From: Alphaproteobacteria bacterium
GTDB lineage: Bacteria; Pseudomonadota; Alphaproteobacteria; Micropepsales; Micropepsaceae
Assembly: GCA_023259375.1 (NCBI GenBank)
Contig: JAHFQC010000018.1
Location: 1-64,000, forward strand
Direction of reading: 5' to 3'
DNA length: 64,000 nt
Part shown: in pieces, positions 56,357 to 64,000 of the stretch
How the letters are laid out: each line of letters starts with the position of its first letter
How positions within the stretch are numbered: the stretch's first letter is position 1
The notes under the pieces: model-generated
The model's input: the letters and a program-made list of their open reading frames with translations, nothing else
Database searches by the model: none
Told to the model about the DNA's origin: nothing
Made by a program: the position numbers and the translations under genes

Positions 56357-56770
56357 TCACGGCCGTCGCAGCGCCTTGCGCACGACGGCTTTCAATCCTG
56401 ACCACGCCTCGGAAACGGCGCAGACCTTCACGTCGACAAGGTCGCCGGCAAGCATGCGGGCGCGAATGACGTCTTCCGTTAGATCGGTTTCGATGCCGGA
56501 CGACTTCTTGTACCACGACACCCAGACGGCACCGTCGATCTTCATGGCCTTGCGTGCACGAGGCAGACCAGTCTCGAACGCCGCCAGAGATGGCGCGAAG
56601 AGATGCACGATGTCGGCACCGCCTCTTGGCGGCTTGCTGCCGATCGCAACGTCCGCAGGTAACGGCGCCAAGAGATGTTCGTAATCCTCCGGTGCGCCGA
56701 TCACGAACAGACGGTGACCGGGCTTAAGACCCAGTTTCTTGGCGAGCGGTGTGCCGGAATATCCTGCCAT
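56357..56770 (-). CDS. DUF3052 family protein
   Basis: 137 residues. The N terminus AGYSGTPLAKKLGLKPGHRL is the family mark; further on is VWVSWYKKSSGIETDLTED. No catalytic residues recognised. Convergent with carA with a one-base gap. Confidence 0.85.
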   Translation of the reverse strand: MAGYSGTPLAKKLGLKPGHRLFVIGAPEDYEHLLAPLPADVAIGSKPPRGGADIVHLFAPSLAAFETGLPRARKAMKIDGAVWVSWYKKSSGIETDLTEDVIRARMLAGDLVDVKVCAVSEAWSGLKAVVRKALRRP

Positions 56771-56781
56771 GCGGCAGATGA

Positions 56782-57378
56782 TCAGCGCTTCAGCTCGATG
56801 ACGTCAAATGTCGATTCCTGCACCGGGTATGGCAGTTCGAGGCGGGCGCGGCCGTCGTAGGTGACGGTCAAGCGGCCGATCTGGTCGTCGGGGGTTTGCG
56901 CCGCGCCGACGGACGCGCCGGTGCCGGAATAGGCGGGTGGCTTCTCGTTGGCGCCGTTGTAGTGAACGTAGGACGCGCCCAGATACACGTAGCCGCCGGC
57001 GTCGGGATAGAGGTAGCCGCCGGTGCGCTGGCTGCCGCCGAGCTTTTCGAAGTAAAGGCGTCCGCCGCGCGCGCTGATGCGGCAGCTGAACCAGCTATAG
57101 ACGATCGCCGGCGTGACGCCGCCGAGCTTCATAGTGCGGCACTTCCAGGTGCCGGCGACGCGGCCCGCCGCAACCGGTCCGGCCTGCAGGATCGAGGTGA
57201 TCGCGGCATGATCGGACGGCTTGGCGTCTTGCGCTTCCAACAGACCTTTGGCACGGGCTTCGCTGAGCTGGCCGAGACGCTGAACATCGGCCGGCGAAGC
57301 ATCTTCCCGCCAGCCGGCGTTCGCGGCACACGTCAGTACGAGAAGCGCGAGTGCTGCTTCAGCCTTCCGGACCCTCAT
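56782..57378 (-). CDS. secreted DUF4893 family protein
   Basis: 198 residues with a signal peptide (cleavage near AANAGW). Family marks are AAITSILQAGP, GTWKCRTMKLGG and YVYLGASYVHYN. Two cysteines. Function unknown, probably periplasmic. Overlaps fabI by 20 bases in another frame and lies downstream of it. Confidence 0.8.
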   Translation of the reverse strand: MRVRKAEAALALLVLTCAANAGWREDASPADVQRLGQLSEARAKGLLEAQDAKPSDHAAITSILQAGPVAAGRVAGTWKCRTMKLGGVTPAIVYSWFSCRISARGGRLYFEKLGGSQRTGGYLYPDAGGYVYLGASYVHYNGANEKPPAYSGTGASVGAAQTPDDQIGRLTVTYDGRARLELPYPVQESTFDVIELKR

Positions 57379-58207
57379 CGGATTTGCCCCCTTCGGCCGC
57401 CCACTGATCGAGATACGAGGCCGGCGGCACGCCCATCACGTTATACCCGGCATCGACATAATGCACTTCGCCGGTAACCCCCGCCGACAATCCGGAAAGA
57501 AGGTAAAGAGCGGAGCCGCCGAGATGATCGAGCTCGATGGTCTTTTTCAGCGGCGTCAGGCCTTTGATCCACTTGAACATGGTCCGCCCGCCGCCGACCG
57601 CGGCACCGGCCAGAGTGCGGACCGGACCGGCGCTGATGGCATTGACCCGAATATTGTCGGCACCGAGATCGGCCGCCAGATAGCGCACCGAAGCTTCCAG
57701 TGCCGCCTTGGCCACGCCCATTACATTGTAGGACGGCATCACCTGCTTGGCGCCGAGATAGGAGAGCGTCAGCATCGCACCGTCGCGGCCAGCCATCAGG
57801 CGCGCCGCGCGCTGCGCCACCGCGGTGAAGGAATAGCACGACACGCTCAGCGTCTTGGCGAAATTGGCCCGGGAGGTATCGACGTAACGGCCCTTGAGCT
57901 CGTTGCGGTCGGAAAACGCGATGGCATGGACGAGAAAATCGATGCCGCCCCATTGCTTGCCGATCTCGGCAAAGGCGGCGTCGAGCTGGGCGTCGTCTTC
58001 GACATCAGCGGGCAAGAGCATGGTGGCGCCGATCGAGGCCGCTAGCGGCTTCAAGCGCTTGAGCTGCGCATCACCTTGATACGTGAACGCGACTTCGGCG
58101 CCTTGCGCCGCCAAGGCGCGCGCGATGCCCCAGGCGATCGAGTGGTCGTTCGCCACGCCCATCACCACACCACGCTTGCCGGCCATTAATTTGGGTTCGT
58201 TTGTCAT
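57359..58207 (-). CDS. fabI: enoyl-ACP reductase (NADH), FabI type
   Basis: 282-residue short-chain dehydrogenase-like reductase for the last step of fatty-acid elongation. GVANDHSIAWGIARALAAQG at the N terminus is the FabI nucleotide site; Tyr160 and Lys167 form the Y-x6-K pair in SYNVMGVAKAALE. Target of triclosan in this family. Downstream of fabA-fabB with a 203-base gap that may hold its own promoter. Confidence 0.95.
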   Translation of the reverse strand: MTNEPKLMAGKRGVVMGVANDHSIAWGIARALAAQGAEVAFTYQGDAQLKRLKPLAASIGATMLLPADVEDDAQLDAAFAEIGKQWGGIDFLVHAIAFSDRNELKGRYVDTSRANFAKTLSVSCYSFTAVAQRAARLMAGRDGAMLTLSYLGAKQVMPSYNVMGVAKAALEASVRYLAADLGADNIRVNAISAGPVRTLAGAAVGGGRTMFKWIKGLTPLKKTIELDHLGGSALYLLSGLSAGVTGEVHYVDAGYNVMGVPPASYLDQWAAEGGKSDEGPEG

Positions 58208-58410
58208 TTTCCAGTTCTACCAGATGCCGCCGCCGCCCTAGAACGCGACGTAATTGCACGAAATATGACATCGCCGCCATGCGCGCCCGCACACGAAGGC
58301 GCGCCTCGAAGCAGGCTCAACGCAACATCTGGGAAGCAGCATGGTGAATCCCCGCTCGCGCCCGAGGCGCGAACGGTAAATTCACAACGGAGGCGCGTCC
58401 GGGACAGCTG

Positions 58411-59622
58411 CTAAATCCGCTCGAAGACCAGCGTCGCGTTGGTACCGCCGAAGCCGAAGGAGTTGGAAAGAACCCGCTCCAGCTTGGCGTTATCGACGCG
58501 GGACCGCACGATCGGAACGTCGGCAAAGTCGGGATCGATTTCCGCGATATTGGCGCTTTCGGCGATGAACCCGGCCTGCTGCTGCAAGATGGAATAGATC
58601 GCCTCCTGAGCGCCGGCGGCGCCGAGCGAATGGCCGGTCAGCGACTTGGTCGAATTGATCGGCGGGAACTTGTCGCCGAACACTTCGCGCGCCGCCTTGA
58701 TCTCGGCGGCATCGCCGACCGACGTCGAGGTGCCGTGAGCGTTGATGTAGTCGATCGGGCCTTTCACGGTCGACAGCGCCTGCTGCATGCAGCGCATCGC
58801 GCCTTCGCCCGAGGGTGCCACCATGTCGTGGCCGTCGCTGGTGGCGCCGTAGCCGACCAGTTCGCAATAGATCTTGGCGCCGCGCGCCTTGGCGTGTTCG
58901 AGTTCTTCCAGAACCAGAATGCCGCCGCCGCCGGCGATGACGAAGCCGTCGCGATCCTTGTCGAAGGCGCGCGAGGCTTTTTCCGGGGTCTCGTTATACT
59001 TGCTCGACATCGCGCCCATGGCGTCGAACAGCGCGGCGAGCGTCCAGTCGAGTTCTTCGGCACCGCCGGCGAACATCACGTCCTGCTTGCCCCACTGGAT
59101 CATTTCGGCAGCATTGCCGATGCAATGGGAGCTGGTCGCGCAGGCCGACGAAATCGAATAGTTGACGCCCTTGATCTTGAACCAGGTCGACAGCACCGCC
59201 GAGCAGGTCGACGACATGCATTTCGGCACCGCAAAGGGGCCGATCTTCTTGGGGCCGGTCGCTTCGGCGATCTTGTCGGCGGCAAACAGGGTCTTGGTCG
59301 AAGGTCCGCCGGAACCGACGATCAGGCCGGTCTTGGGATTGATGACGTCTTTTTCTTCGAGACCGGAATCCTTCAACGCCTGATCCATGGCGATGAAGGC
59401 ATAAGCGGCGGTGTCGCCCATGAAGCGGCGGGCGCGGCGGTCAATCAGCGCTTCGGTATCGATCTTCACCGGGCCGCCGACCTGCGCCTTGAAGCCCAGG
59501 TCGCGATGCGCTTCGAGCAGCGCCAGGCCCGAGCGCGCCGTGCGCAGACTTTCGGTGACTTCCGTGGCGTTGTTGCCGATGGATGAAACAATACCGAGTC
59601 CGGTAACGACGACGCGCCTCAT
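58411..59622 (-). CDS. fabB: beta-ketoacyl-ACP synthase I
   Basis: 403-residue thiolase-fold condensing enzyme. Nucleophile Cys161 in [15 protein letters not shown]; the two histidines in [12 protein letters not shown] and [12 protein letters not shown]-terminal [14 protein letters not shown]. FabB works with FabA to elongate unsaturated acyl chains. Start at 59622 follows GAGGAACTCTCC. Located 110 bases downstream of fabA. Confidence 0.96.
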   Translation of the reverse strand: MRRVVVTGLGIVSSIGNNATEVTESLRTARSGLALLEAHRDLGFKAQVGGPVKIDTEALIDRRARRFMGDTAAYAFIAMDQALKDSGLEEKDVINPKTGLIVGSGGPSTKTLFAADKIAEATGPKKIGPFAVPKCMSSTCSAVLSTWFKIKGVNYSISSACATSSHCIGNAAEMIQWGKQDVMFAGGAEELDWTLAALFDAMGAMSSKYNETPEKASRAFDKDRDGFVIAGGGGILVLEELEHAKARGAKIYCELVGYGATSDGHDMVAPSGEGAMRCMQQALSTVKGPIDYINAHGTSTSVGDAAEIKAAREVFGDKFPPINSTKSLTGHSLGAAGAQEAIYSILQQQAGFIAESANIAEIDPDFADVPIVRSRVDNAKLERVLSNSFGFGGTNATLVFERI

Positions 59623-59732
59623 GGAGAGTTCCTCTCGAATTCGAATCCGGAACGCTTTTAACAGCTTGCCGGCGGCGCGGAAGACCACGCCCCACCGGCA
59701 AACTCAGATGACACAGTCAAGCCTGTCGCCGC

Positions 59733-60281
59733 TTACGCGGGCGCCGCTGCGTCCTGGAACAGACCGACGCGCAGATCCTTGGCTTCGTAGATCACCTTGC
59801 CGTCGACCTTCATGATGCCGTCGGCAATGCCCATCACCAGCCGGCGCATGATCACGCGCTTGAAGTCGATGGTGTAGCTGATCAGCTTGTTGGTCGGCAG
59901 CACCATGCCGGAGAACTTGACTTCGCCGACACCGAGGGCGCGGCCTTTGCCGGCGCCACCGGCCCAGCCGAGGAAGAAGCCTACGAGCTGCCACATCGCG
60001 TCGAGACCGAGACAGCCCGGCATCACCGGATCGTTCTCGAAATGGCATTTGAAGAACCAGAGATCGGGACGCACTTCCATCTCGGCCTGGACTTCACCCT
60101 TGTCATGGGTGCCGCCCTTGTCGGTGATTTTGGTAATGCGATCGAACATCAGCATCGGCGGCATTGGCAGCCGGGCGTTGCCGAGACCGAACAATTCCCC
60201 CTTGGCGCAAGCAATCAGACCCGCCAGATCGAAGTTCGACCGACGCACGGGGCTGTTTTGATCTACTTTTTCCATGTCCAT
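59733..60281 (-). CDS. fabA: 3-hydroxydecanoyl-ACP dehydratase/isomerase
   Basis: 182 residues. Hot-dog-fold dehydratase that also isomerises trans-2 to cis-3 decenoyl-ACP, giving unsaturated fatty acids. Catalytic His80 and Asp94 in [23 protein letters not shown] (read in two pieces). Start at 60281 or, two codons later, 60275. Divergent from irr; the Irr-type box at 60333-60349 lies about 52 bases upstream of the start and could also affect it. Confidence 0.95.
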   Translation of the reverse strand: MDMEKVDQNSPVRRSNFDLAGLIACAKGELFGLGNARLPMPPMLMFDRITKITDKGGTHDKGEVQAEMEVRPDLWFFKCHFENDPVMPGCLGLDAMWQLVGFFLGWAGGAGKGRALGVGEVKFSGMVLPTNKLISYTIDFKRVIMRRLVMGIADGIMKVDGKVIYEAKDLRVGLFQDAAAPA

Positions 60282-60332
60282 CAACAGCTTATGTCCAGTT
60301 CCCTGAATGTGGGTGCCTGCGACGATTTCTAC

Positions 60333-60349
60333 GTTAGAACTATTCTAAC
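60333..60349. promoter_or_regulatory. Irr-type iron control element (ICE-like) between fabA and irr
   Basis: GTTAGAA-CTA-TTCTAAC, perfect 7-base arms with a 3-base spacer. This matches the known Irr ICE motif TTAGAA-N3-TTCTAA. It lies in the divergent fabA/irr gap, suggesting self-control by Irr. Confidence 0.75.
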
Positions 60350-60405
60350 GACTAGCGTAGTATGCTCTCAAGAATGCCCTTGACGAGCGACATCCAGGTC
60401 ATAGC

Positions 60406-60463
60406 CCGGACCGTACGGAAAGGCGAGAAAGAATCGAAGACGTAAGAGGGCCGTACGGTCCGG
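60406..60463. repeat. 13-base inverted repeat in the irr leader
   Basis: CCGGACCGTACGG (60406-60418) and its exact complement CCGTACGGTCCGG (60451-60463), separated by 32 bases and ending just before the irr ribosome site AAAGGAAG. In RNA this would be a strong stem near the start codon; in DNA each arm holds the palindrome CCGTACGG. Confidence 0.7.
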
Positions 60464-60482
60464 TCAGTCAAAAGGAAGTCCT

Positions 60483-60911
60483 ATGCGTAAGAGAATGCGT
60501 GATGCGACGAATGAATCTGCCGTAACGCGCTTGCGGGCCGCGGGCCTCCGCCCGACGCGGCAGCGCAACGAGCTGGCCGACCTGTTGTTCCACGATGGAC
60601 ACCGGCATCTGACGGCCGAAACGCTGCATGCCGAAGCCGTCAACCGCGGTATTCGCGTCTCGTTGGCGACCGTTTACAACACGCTGCATCAGTTCACCAA
60701 CGCCGGCCTGCTGCGCCAGGTCATGGTGGATGCGACGCGTTCCTATTTCGACACCAACGTCACCGAGCACCAGCACTTCTACTACGAAGACGACGGCATG
60801 CTGTCGGACATTCCGGGTTCGGAAGAGATCGCGGTGTCGAAGCTGCCGGATGCGCCGGAAGGCACAGAGGTCAGCCGCGTCGACGTCGTGGTTCGCCTTA
60901 AGCGCCATTGA
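60483..60911 (+). CDS. irr: Fur-family iron response regulator Irr
   Basis: 142 residues. Winged-helix RLRAAGLRPTRQRNELADLLF and VSLATVYNTLHQF is the Fur DNA-binding part; TEHQHFYYEDDG is the metal/heme-site region in the dimer domain. There is no N-terminal heme-regulatory GCPWHD seen in Bradyrhizobium Irr. Irr represses iron-use genes when iron is low. Divergent from fabA as is widespread in alphaproteobacteria; an Irr-type box lies between. Followed by hairpins at 60935-60957 and 60990-61024. Confidence 0.93.
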   Translation: MRKRMRDATNESAVTRLRAAGLRPTRQRNELADLLFHDGHRHLTAETLHAEAVNRGIRVSLATVYNTLHQFTNAGLLRQVMVDATRSYFDTNVTEHQHFYYEDDGMLSDIPGSEEIAVSKLPDAPEGTEVSRVDVVVRLKRH

Positions 60912-60934
60912 CAGCGCTCTCTCGCAATCGTGTG

Positions 60935-60957
60935 GCGCCCGGATAAATTTCGGGCGC
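60935..60957. terminator. hairpin after irr
   Basis: GCGCCCG / CGGGCGC 7-base arms with a 9-base loop, 23 bases after the irr stop; no T run, so an RNA stabiliser or weak terminator. Confidence 0.4.
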
Positions 60958-60989
60958 TTCTGCGCTTGCGCCGCTTCGCCAAATAAGCC

Positions 60990-61024
60990 AACCCTCCCGC
61001 CCGTCTGGGTTGCGGAGGGTTTTT
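60990..61024 (+). terminator. intrinsic terminator overlapping the ribosome site of the next gene
   Basis: AACCCTCC and GGAGGGTT arms with a 16-base loop, then TTTT. The GGAGGG in the 3' arm is also the Shine-Dalgarno sequence, six bases before the ATG at 61026. Termination and translation of the following gene therefore compete for the same bases. Confidence 0.75.
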
Positions 61025-61025
61025 C

Positions 61026-61544
61026 ATGCTCGGCCTTATGATCATCGATGTGCAGCAGGCCATGTTCGGAGGACCGCAGCCGTTTCATGGCGACACGGTC
61101 GTAGCCCGCATCGCCGATCTGCTCGGCCGGGCGCGTGCGGCCAGGACGCCGGTCTTCTTCGTGCAGCATGACGGCGGCCCCGGCGATCCGTTCGACAAGA
61201 ACGGGCCCGGCTTTGCGTTTCATCCGGCGCTCGCGCCGCAACCCGGCGAACCGATCACGGTAAAACGCCGCAACAGCGGCCTTTACGAAACCGATCTCGA
61301 TGCCACGCTGAAGGCGGCCGGTATCGATGCGCTGGTGATCTGCGGCATGCAGACCGAATACTGCGTCGACGCCACAGTGCGCTCGGCCTTCGACCGCTTC
61401 TACCGCGTCACCGTCGTCGCCGATGCGCATACGACCTTCGACTCCGAGCTGCTTCCTGCTGCCACCATCATCGCCCACACCCAGCACATCTGGAACGGCC
61501 GCTTTGCCCGGCTGAAAACGGCGGACGAGATCGTGTTCGGGTGA
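61026..61544 (+). CDS. isochorismatase-family cysteine hydrolase
   Basis: 172 residues. Catalytic triad Asp8 (MIIDVQQAM), Lys80 (ITVKRRNSG) and Cys113 (MQTEYCVDATVRSA). Family members hydrolyse amides or isochorismate; the Cys triad suggests an amidase rather than true isochorismatase. Its Shine-Dalgarno sequence lies in the 3' arm of the preceding hairpin. The stop overlaps the tusA-like start (GTGA). Confidence 0.9.
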   Translation: MLGLMIIDVQQAMFGGPQPFHGDTVVARIADLLGRARAARTPVFFVQHDGGPGDPFDKNGPGFAFHPALAPQPGEPITVKRRNSGLYETDLDATLKAAGIDALVICGMQTEYCVDATVRSAFDRFYRVTVVADAHTTFDSELLPAATIIAHTQHIWNGRFARLKTADEIVFG

Positions 61545-61759
61545 ACCGCCTCGATCTCACCGGACTGAAATGCCCGCTGCCGGCGCTCATGACCAAGCGG
61601 GCGCTCAACAAGCAGCCGTCCGGAACAATACTGGAAGTGATCGCCGACGATCCGCTCGCCTATATCGACATTCCGCATATGTGCGATCGCGAGGGCTTCG
61701 AGATGATCGAAACCCATCGCGACGGCGATGCGGTGCGTTTACTGGTGCGCCGGAATTGA
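61541..61759 (+). CDS. TusA-family sulfurtransferase
   Basis: 72 residues from a GTG. LTGLKCPLPALMTKRAL with active Cys11 in the CPxP motif. Carries sulfur between partners for thiouridine or cofactor synthesis. Coupled to the isochorismatase-like gene. Its 3' end overlaps the convergent lipoprotein gene by 21 bases. Confidence 0.9.
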   Translation: MNRLDLTGLKCPLPALMTKRALNKQPSGTILEVIADDPLAYIDIPHMCDREGFEMIETHRDGDAVRLLVRRN

Positions 61760-62278
61760 CGGCTGACGGGCCATCGGCCCGATGTGATCGAGCACGTCCT
61801 GGGCGTTCATCGCCCGCGGCTCTTTCTTGGCCTGGTCGTCGGTCAGGAGCACGATTTCGGCATAGGCCTCATACGAGGTGATCGGCCGCGTCGTTTCCAT
61901 GCCGCCGCCGGCGCCCCAGCCGCCGCCATACGGCCAGCTATGCCAATACCAGCCGCGGCCGCGCCAGCCCGGCCAGCCGACGAAATCGCTCTGATAAGTG
62001 GTTTGCGCCTCGGTATCGCGGGTATCGAACACGAACCAGCGATAGTCCGACTTGAGCGTGACTTCGGCCGCCCGCAGCATCAGATAGCTTTCGACGGTCT
62101 CGCGCCGGGTGGCGGAATTGCCGGTGAAGGTCACGCGCCAGCGATTATGCGTGATCTGCTCGTCGGTATAGCCAGTGCTCGAGCCGGGCGTACGCGGCTG
62201 ATAGGTCGCCGGGGTTTGACATGCCGCCAGCAGCAACACCGCGCCGAGAGCCACCGAAAACTTCACGAACCGCGACAT
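61739..62278 (-). CDS. CC0125/CC1285-family lipoprotein
   Basis: 179 residues from the ATG at 62278. Lipobox LLAAC; conserved YTDEQITHNRWRVTFTGNSATRRETVE matches this alphaproteobacterial lipoprotein family. A Trp/Gly/Tyr-rich stretch (GWPGWRGRGWYWHSWPYGGG) lies in the middle. Function unknown. A further open frame upstream lacks a ribosome site. Confidence 0.85.
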   Translation of the reverse strand: MSRFVKFSVALGAVLLLAACQTPATYQPRTPGSSTGYTDEQITHNRWRVTFTGNSATRRETVESYLMLRAAEVTLKSDYRWFVFDTRDTEAQTTYQSDFVGWPGWRGRGWYWHSWPYGGGWGAGGGMETTRPITSYEAYAEIVLLTDDQAKKEPRAMNAQDVLDHIGPMARQPSIPAHQ

Positions 62279-62402
62279 GACCGCCTCCCGAGGCGTTTCT
62301 GGACACGCTGGGCTCATCTTAACCCTTTGGCCCGGCGTTCGTTCCTGAATTTTTGCCCATTTTCCCAATTTCTCCCGCGACGTGGCAATCCGCCACTTGC
62401 TA

Positions 62403-62416
62403 ACTGACCATTCAGT
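62403..62416. promoter_or_regulatory. candidate TetR operator
   Basis: ACTGA-CCAT-TCAGT, perfect 5-base arms (extended imperfectly as TAACTGA/TCAGTAA), 16 bases before the tetR start. TetR proteins of efflux operons often self-repress at such sites. Confidence 0.6.
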
Positions 62417-62432
62417 AATTTATAACGCCAAC

Positions 62433-63086
62433 ATGGATACGAACACCCCCCAACGCCATCTCCGCAGCTGGCAGCGCCGCAAGCAGGCCCGCCCCGGAGA
62501 AATTCTCGAATCCGCCCTCGCCGTGTTTGCCGAAAAGGGCTTCGCCGCCGCCCGTATGGAGGACATCGCCGCCCGCGCGGGCGTCACCAAGGGCACGATC
62601 TATCTCTACTTCCCGTCGAAGGAAGAGGTGTTCAAATCCCTGGCGCGCGAACATGTCAGCCGGAGCCTGCTTTTCGCCACCGAACAGGCCGAAAAATTCG
62701 AAGGCACGGTGTTCGACTTCCTCCGCCACTTCTACGCTGGCTTCATCACCCTGGTGCTGAACAGCGAGGTCGCCGTGCTGCCCAAGATCATCATCGGCGA
62801 AGCCGGCAACTTCCCCGAACTGGCGCGGTTCTGGCGCGAAGAGGTGATCGAAAAGGCCGCCAGCATGATGTCCGGTGTGTTCACCCGCGCCATCGCCCGC
62901 GGTGAAATCCGCAATCTGCCGACGGATCATGTCGCCAAGCTGGCAATGGCGCCGATCCTGATGTGCCTCGTCTGGCGCACCACGTTCGAGAAAACCTCGG
63001 ATCAGGTGTTCGATTACCACGCCTATCTCGAGAGCCACTGCAACGTGTTCTTCAAGGGCCTCGCTCCCGAAGGATCTGCCTCATGA
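62433..63086 (+). CDS. TetR-family transcriptional regulator
   Basis: 217 residues. HTH in the N-terminal 60 residues: ILESALAVFAEKGFAAARMEDIAARAGVTKGTIYLYFPSKEEV (described in parts). The C-terminal ligand domain is of the AcrR/YbiH type (FWREEVIEKAASMMSGVF). First gene of the operon with hlyD-like and ABC genes; the stop overlaps the next start (ATGA). Probably represses the operon until a substrate binds. Confidence 0.92.
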   Translation: MDTNTPQRHLRSWQRRKQARPGEILESALAVFAEKGFAAARMEDIAARAGVTKGTIYLYFPSKEEVFKSLAREHVSRSLLFATEQAEKFEGTVFDFLRHFYAGFITLVLNSEVAVLPKIIIGEAGNFPELARFWREEVIEKAASMMSGVFTRAIARGEIRNLPTDHVAKLAMAPILMCLVWRTTFEKTSDQVFDYHAYLESHCNVFFKGLAPEGSAS

Positions 63087-63913
63087 ACGTCAAGCCGCTG
63101 CTCGGACTTGCGCTTGTTCTGGTGGTTGCCGGCTGCGAGAAGCCGCATCAGGGCCAATGGCTCGGCTATGCCGAGGGCGATACCGCCTTCATTGCGGCGC
63201 CGACCGCCGGCTGGGTCACCGATCTCAAGGTCAAGCGCGGCGATTGGGTCAAGAAGGGCGACCTGCTGTTCGTGCTCGACAACACCAGCCAGACCGCCTC
63301 GCGCGATCAGGCCCTGGCGCAGATTTCTGAGGCGCAAAGCCAGCGCGCCTCCTCCACCGCCAGTCTCGATCTCGCCAAGCGCCAGCTCGACCGCCAGAAA
63401 GGGCTGATGCGAACCTCGGCGACGTCGAAACAGGCCTATGACCAGGCCAAATCCGCCTACGACGCGGCGGTGGCGCAAGTGGCGGCGATCGATGCCCAGG
63501 AAGCTCAGGCCAAGGCGACGCTGTCCAATGCCGCCTATCAGCTGTCACAGCGCCAGATCGTGGCCCTCACCACCGGCCGGGTGCAGGACGTCTATTTCCG
63601 CCAGGGCGAATACGCGCCGGCGATGACGACGGTCGTCTCCGTGCTGCCGCCGGAAAACGTCTATGTCCGCTTCTTCGTGCCGGAACAGCAATTCGCCCGC
63701 ATCAAGCTCGGCCAGAAAGTGAAAGTGCATTGCGATGCCTGCGGCGACGGCACTGTCGCCACCATCGCCTTCATCGCCAGCCAGCAGGAATACACCCCGC
63801 CGGTGATCTTCTCGAACCAGAGCCGCGCCCAGCTCGTGTTCAAGGTCGAAGCGCGCGCCGACGGCGGACTGAAGCTCAATCCCGGTCAGCCTGTCGACGT
63901 TGATCCACTGTAG
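63083..63913 (+). CDS. HlyD-family periplasmic adaptor, lipoprotein
   Basis: 276 residues. Lipobox VVAGC near residue 18, so it is anchored by lipid rather than by a membrane helix. Biotinyl-lipoyl-like AAPTAGWVTDLKVKRGDWVKKGDLLFVLDN, a coiled-coil hairpin (ASRDQALAQISEAQ ... AAYQLSQR), and the barrel part GRVQDVYFRQGEYAPAMTTVVSVLPPENVYVRFFVPE. Resembles YbhG/YhiI adaptors of ABC exporters. Next gene is the ABC ATPase. Confidence 0.92.
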   Translation: MNVKPLLGLALVLVVAGCEKPHQGQWLGYAEGDTAFIAAPTAGWVTDLKVKRGDWVKKGDLLFVLDNTSQTASRDQALAQISEAQSQRASSTASLDLAKRQLDRQKGLMRTSATSKQAYDQAKSAYDAAVAQVAAIDAQEAQAKATLSNAAYQLSQRQIVALTTGRVQDVYFRQGEYAPAMTTVVSVLPPENVYVRFFVPEQQFARIKLGQKVKVHCDACGDGTVATIAFIASQQEYTPPVIFSNQSRAQLVFKVEARADGGLKLNPGQPVDVDPL

Positions 63914-63924
63914 GAGTCGCGACG

Positions 63925-64000
63925 TGGAGTACGCCATCAACGTTCGCGGCCTGACCAAGCGCTTCGGCAAGAAGGTCGCCGTCAATAACGTCGACATCGC
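63925..64000 (+). CDS. ABC transporter ATP-binding protein, partial (cut by window end)
   Basis: Only the first 25 codons are in the window, from a GTG at 63925 with TAGGAG upstream. VRGLTKRFGKKVAVNNVDI is the usual N-terminal strand before Walker A. With HlyD and TetR upstream it fits the YbhF/YhiH-type drug exporter. Confidence 0.85.

Noticed and set aside
58208-58410. Gap between fabB and fabI examined for a small gene or RNA
   Set aside because: Only short GC palindromes are seen; no ribosome site, no tRNA fold and no clear terminator.

Overview
The window is gene-dense, GC-rich chromosomal DNA of a free-living alphaproteobacterium. The lineage call rests on gene order and content: irr divergent from fabA-fabB with fabI; lysA-lptM-argH followed by a divergent TlpA-like gene; ftsE-ftsX next to a zinc-ribbon/DUF3426 gene; dnaG with rpoD downstream; yqeY divergent from carA; metX-metW; a DUF4175 (TIGR02302-type) low-complexity membrane protein; and a CC0125/CC1285-type lipoprotein. 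I cannot name the genus. I see no tRNA, rRNA, CRISPR array, transposase, integrase or phage gene. No intergenic gap exceeds about 290 bases.

Layout. 1-9.8 kb: asd, a CitE-like lyase, zapE, a ubiquinone hydroxylase, glnK-amtB with a strong terminator, an HD hydrolase, a DUF5694 protein and a secreted cyclophilin. 9.8-17.8 kb: hemolysin III, gloB, a methyltransferase, a small secreted protein with a heavily structured downstream region, metX-metW, and hisC-tyrA in an overlapping pair. 17.8-32.5 kb: nrdJ, plsC, ydcF, ftsEX, a DUF3426 protein, a divergent phosphoribosyltransferase, DUF4175, lysA-lptM-argH, a thioredoxin-like protein, and etfB-etfA-hbd. 32.6-39.7 kb: a Tat-exported EreA/ChaN-like protein, cytochrome c, an esterase, DUF1801, ftsK and an aminotransferase. 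39.8-42.9 kb: a three-gene cassette (glycosyltransferase-like, nucleotidyltransferase-kinase fusion, HAD phosphatase) behind a palindrome. 43-50 kb: TraB/GumN-like, PIN-like, rpoD, a histone-H1-like gene and dnaG. 50-64 kb: a sensor kinase, two lipoproteins, a PadR module, carA, fabI-fabB-fabA/irr, and a TetR-HlyD-ABC efflux operon cut by the window edge.

Most genes are core: methionine, histidine/aromatic, lysine, arginine and pyrimidine synthesis, fatty-acid synthesis, cell division, replication and transcription initiation. Many neighbours share 4-base ATGA/GTGA overlaps, so translational coupling is common.

The most unusual observation is the etfB-etfA pair. Both open frames are intact and coupled, but each lacks an internal block. 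EtfA misses almost all of domain I. EtfB misses the segment holding the partner-recognition loop. The AMP- and FAD-binding parts remain. Other points of note are the H1-like gene between dnaG and rpoD together with a Lys/Ala/Pro-rich tail on the sigma factor, the surface-glycan-like cassette, a 183-bp palindromic element, a 44-bp REP-like repeat in three copies, an Irr-type box plus a 13-bp inverted repeat ahead of irr, a terminator that contains the next gene's ribosome-binding site, and an in-frame duplicated tail after the ftsK stop codon.
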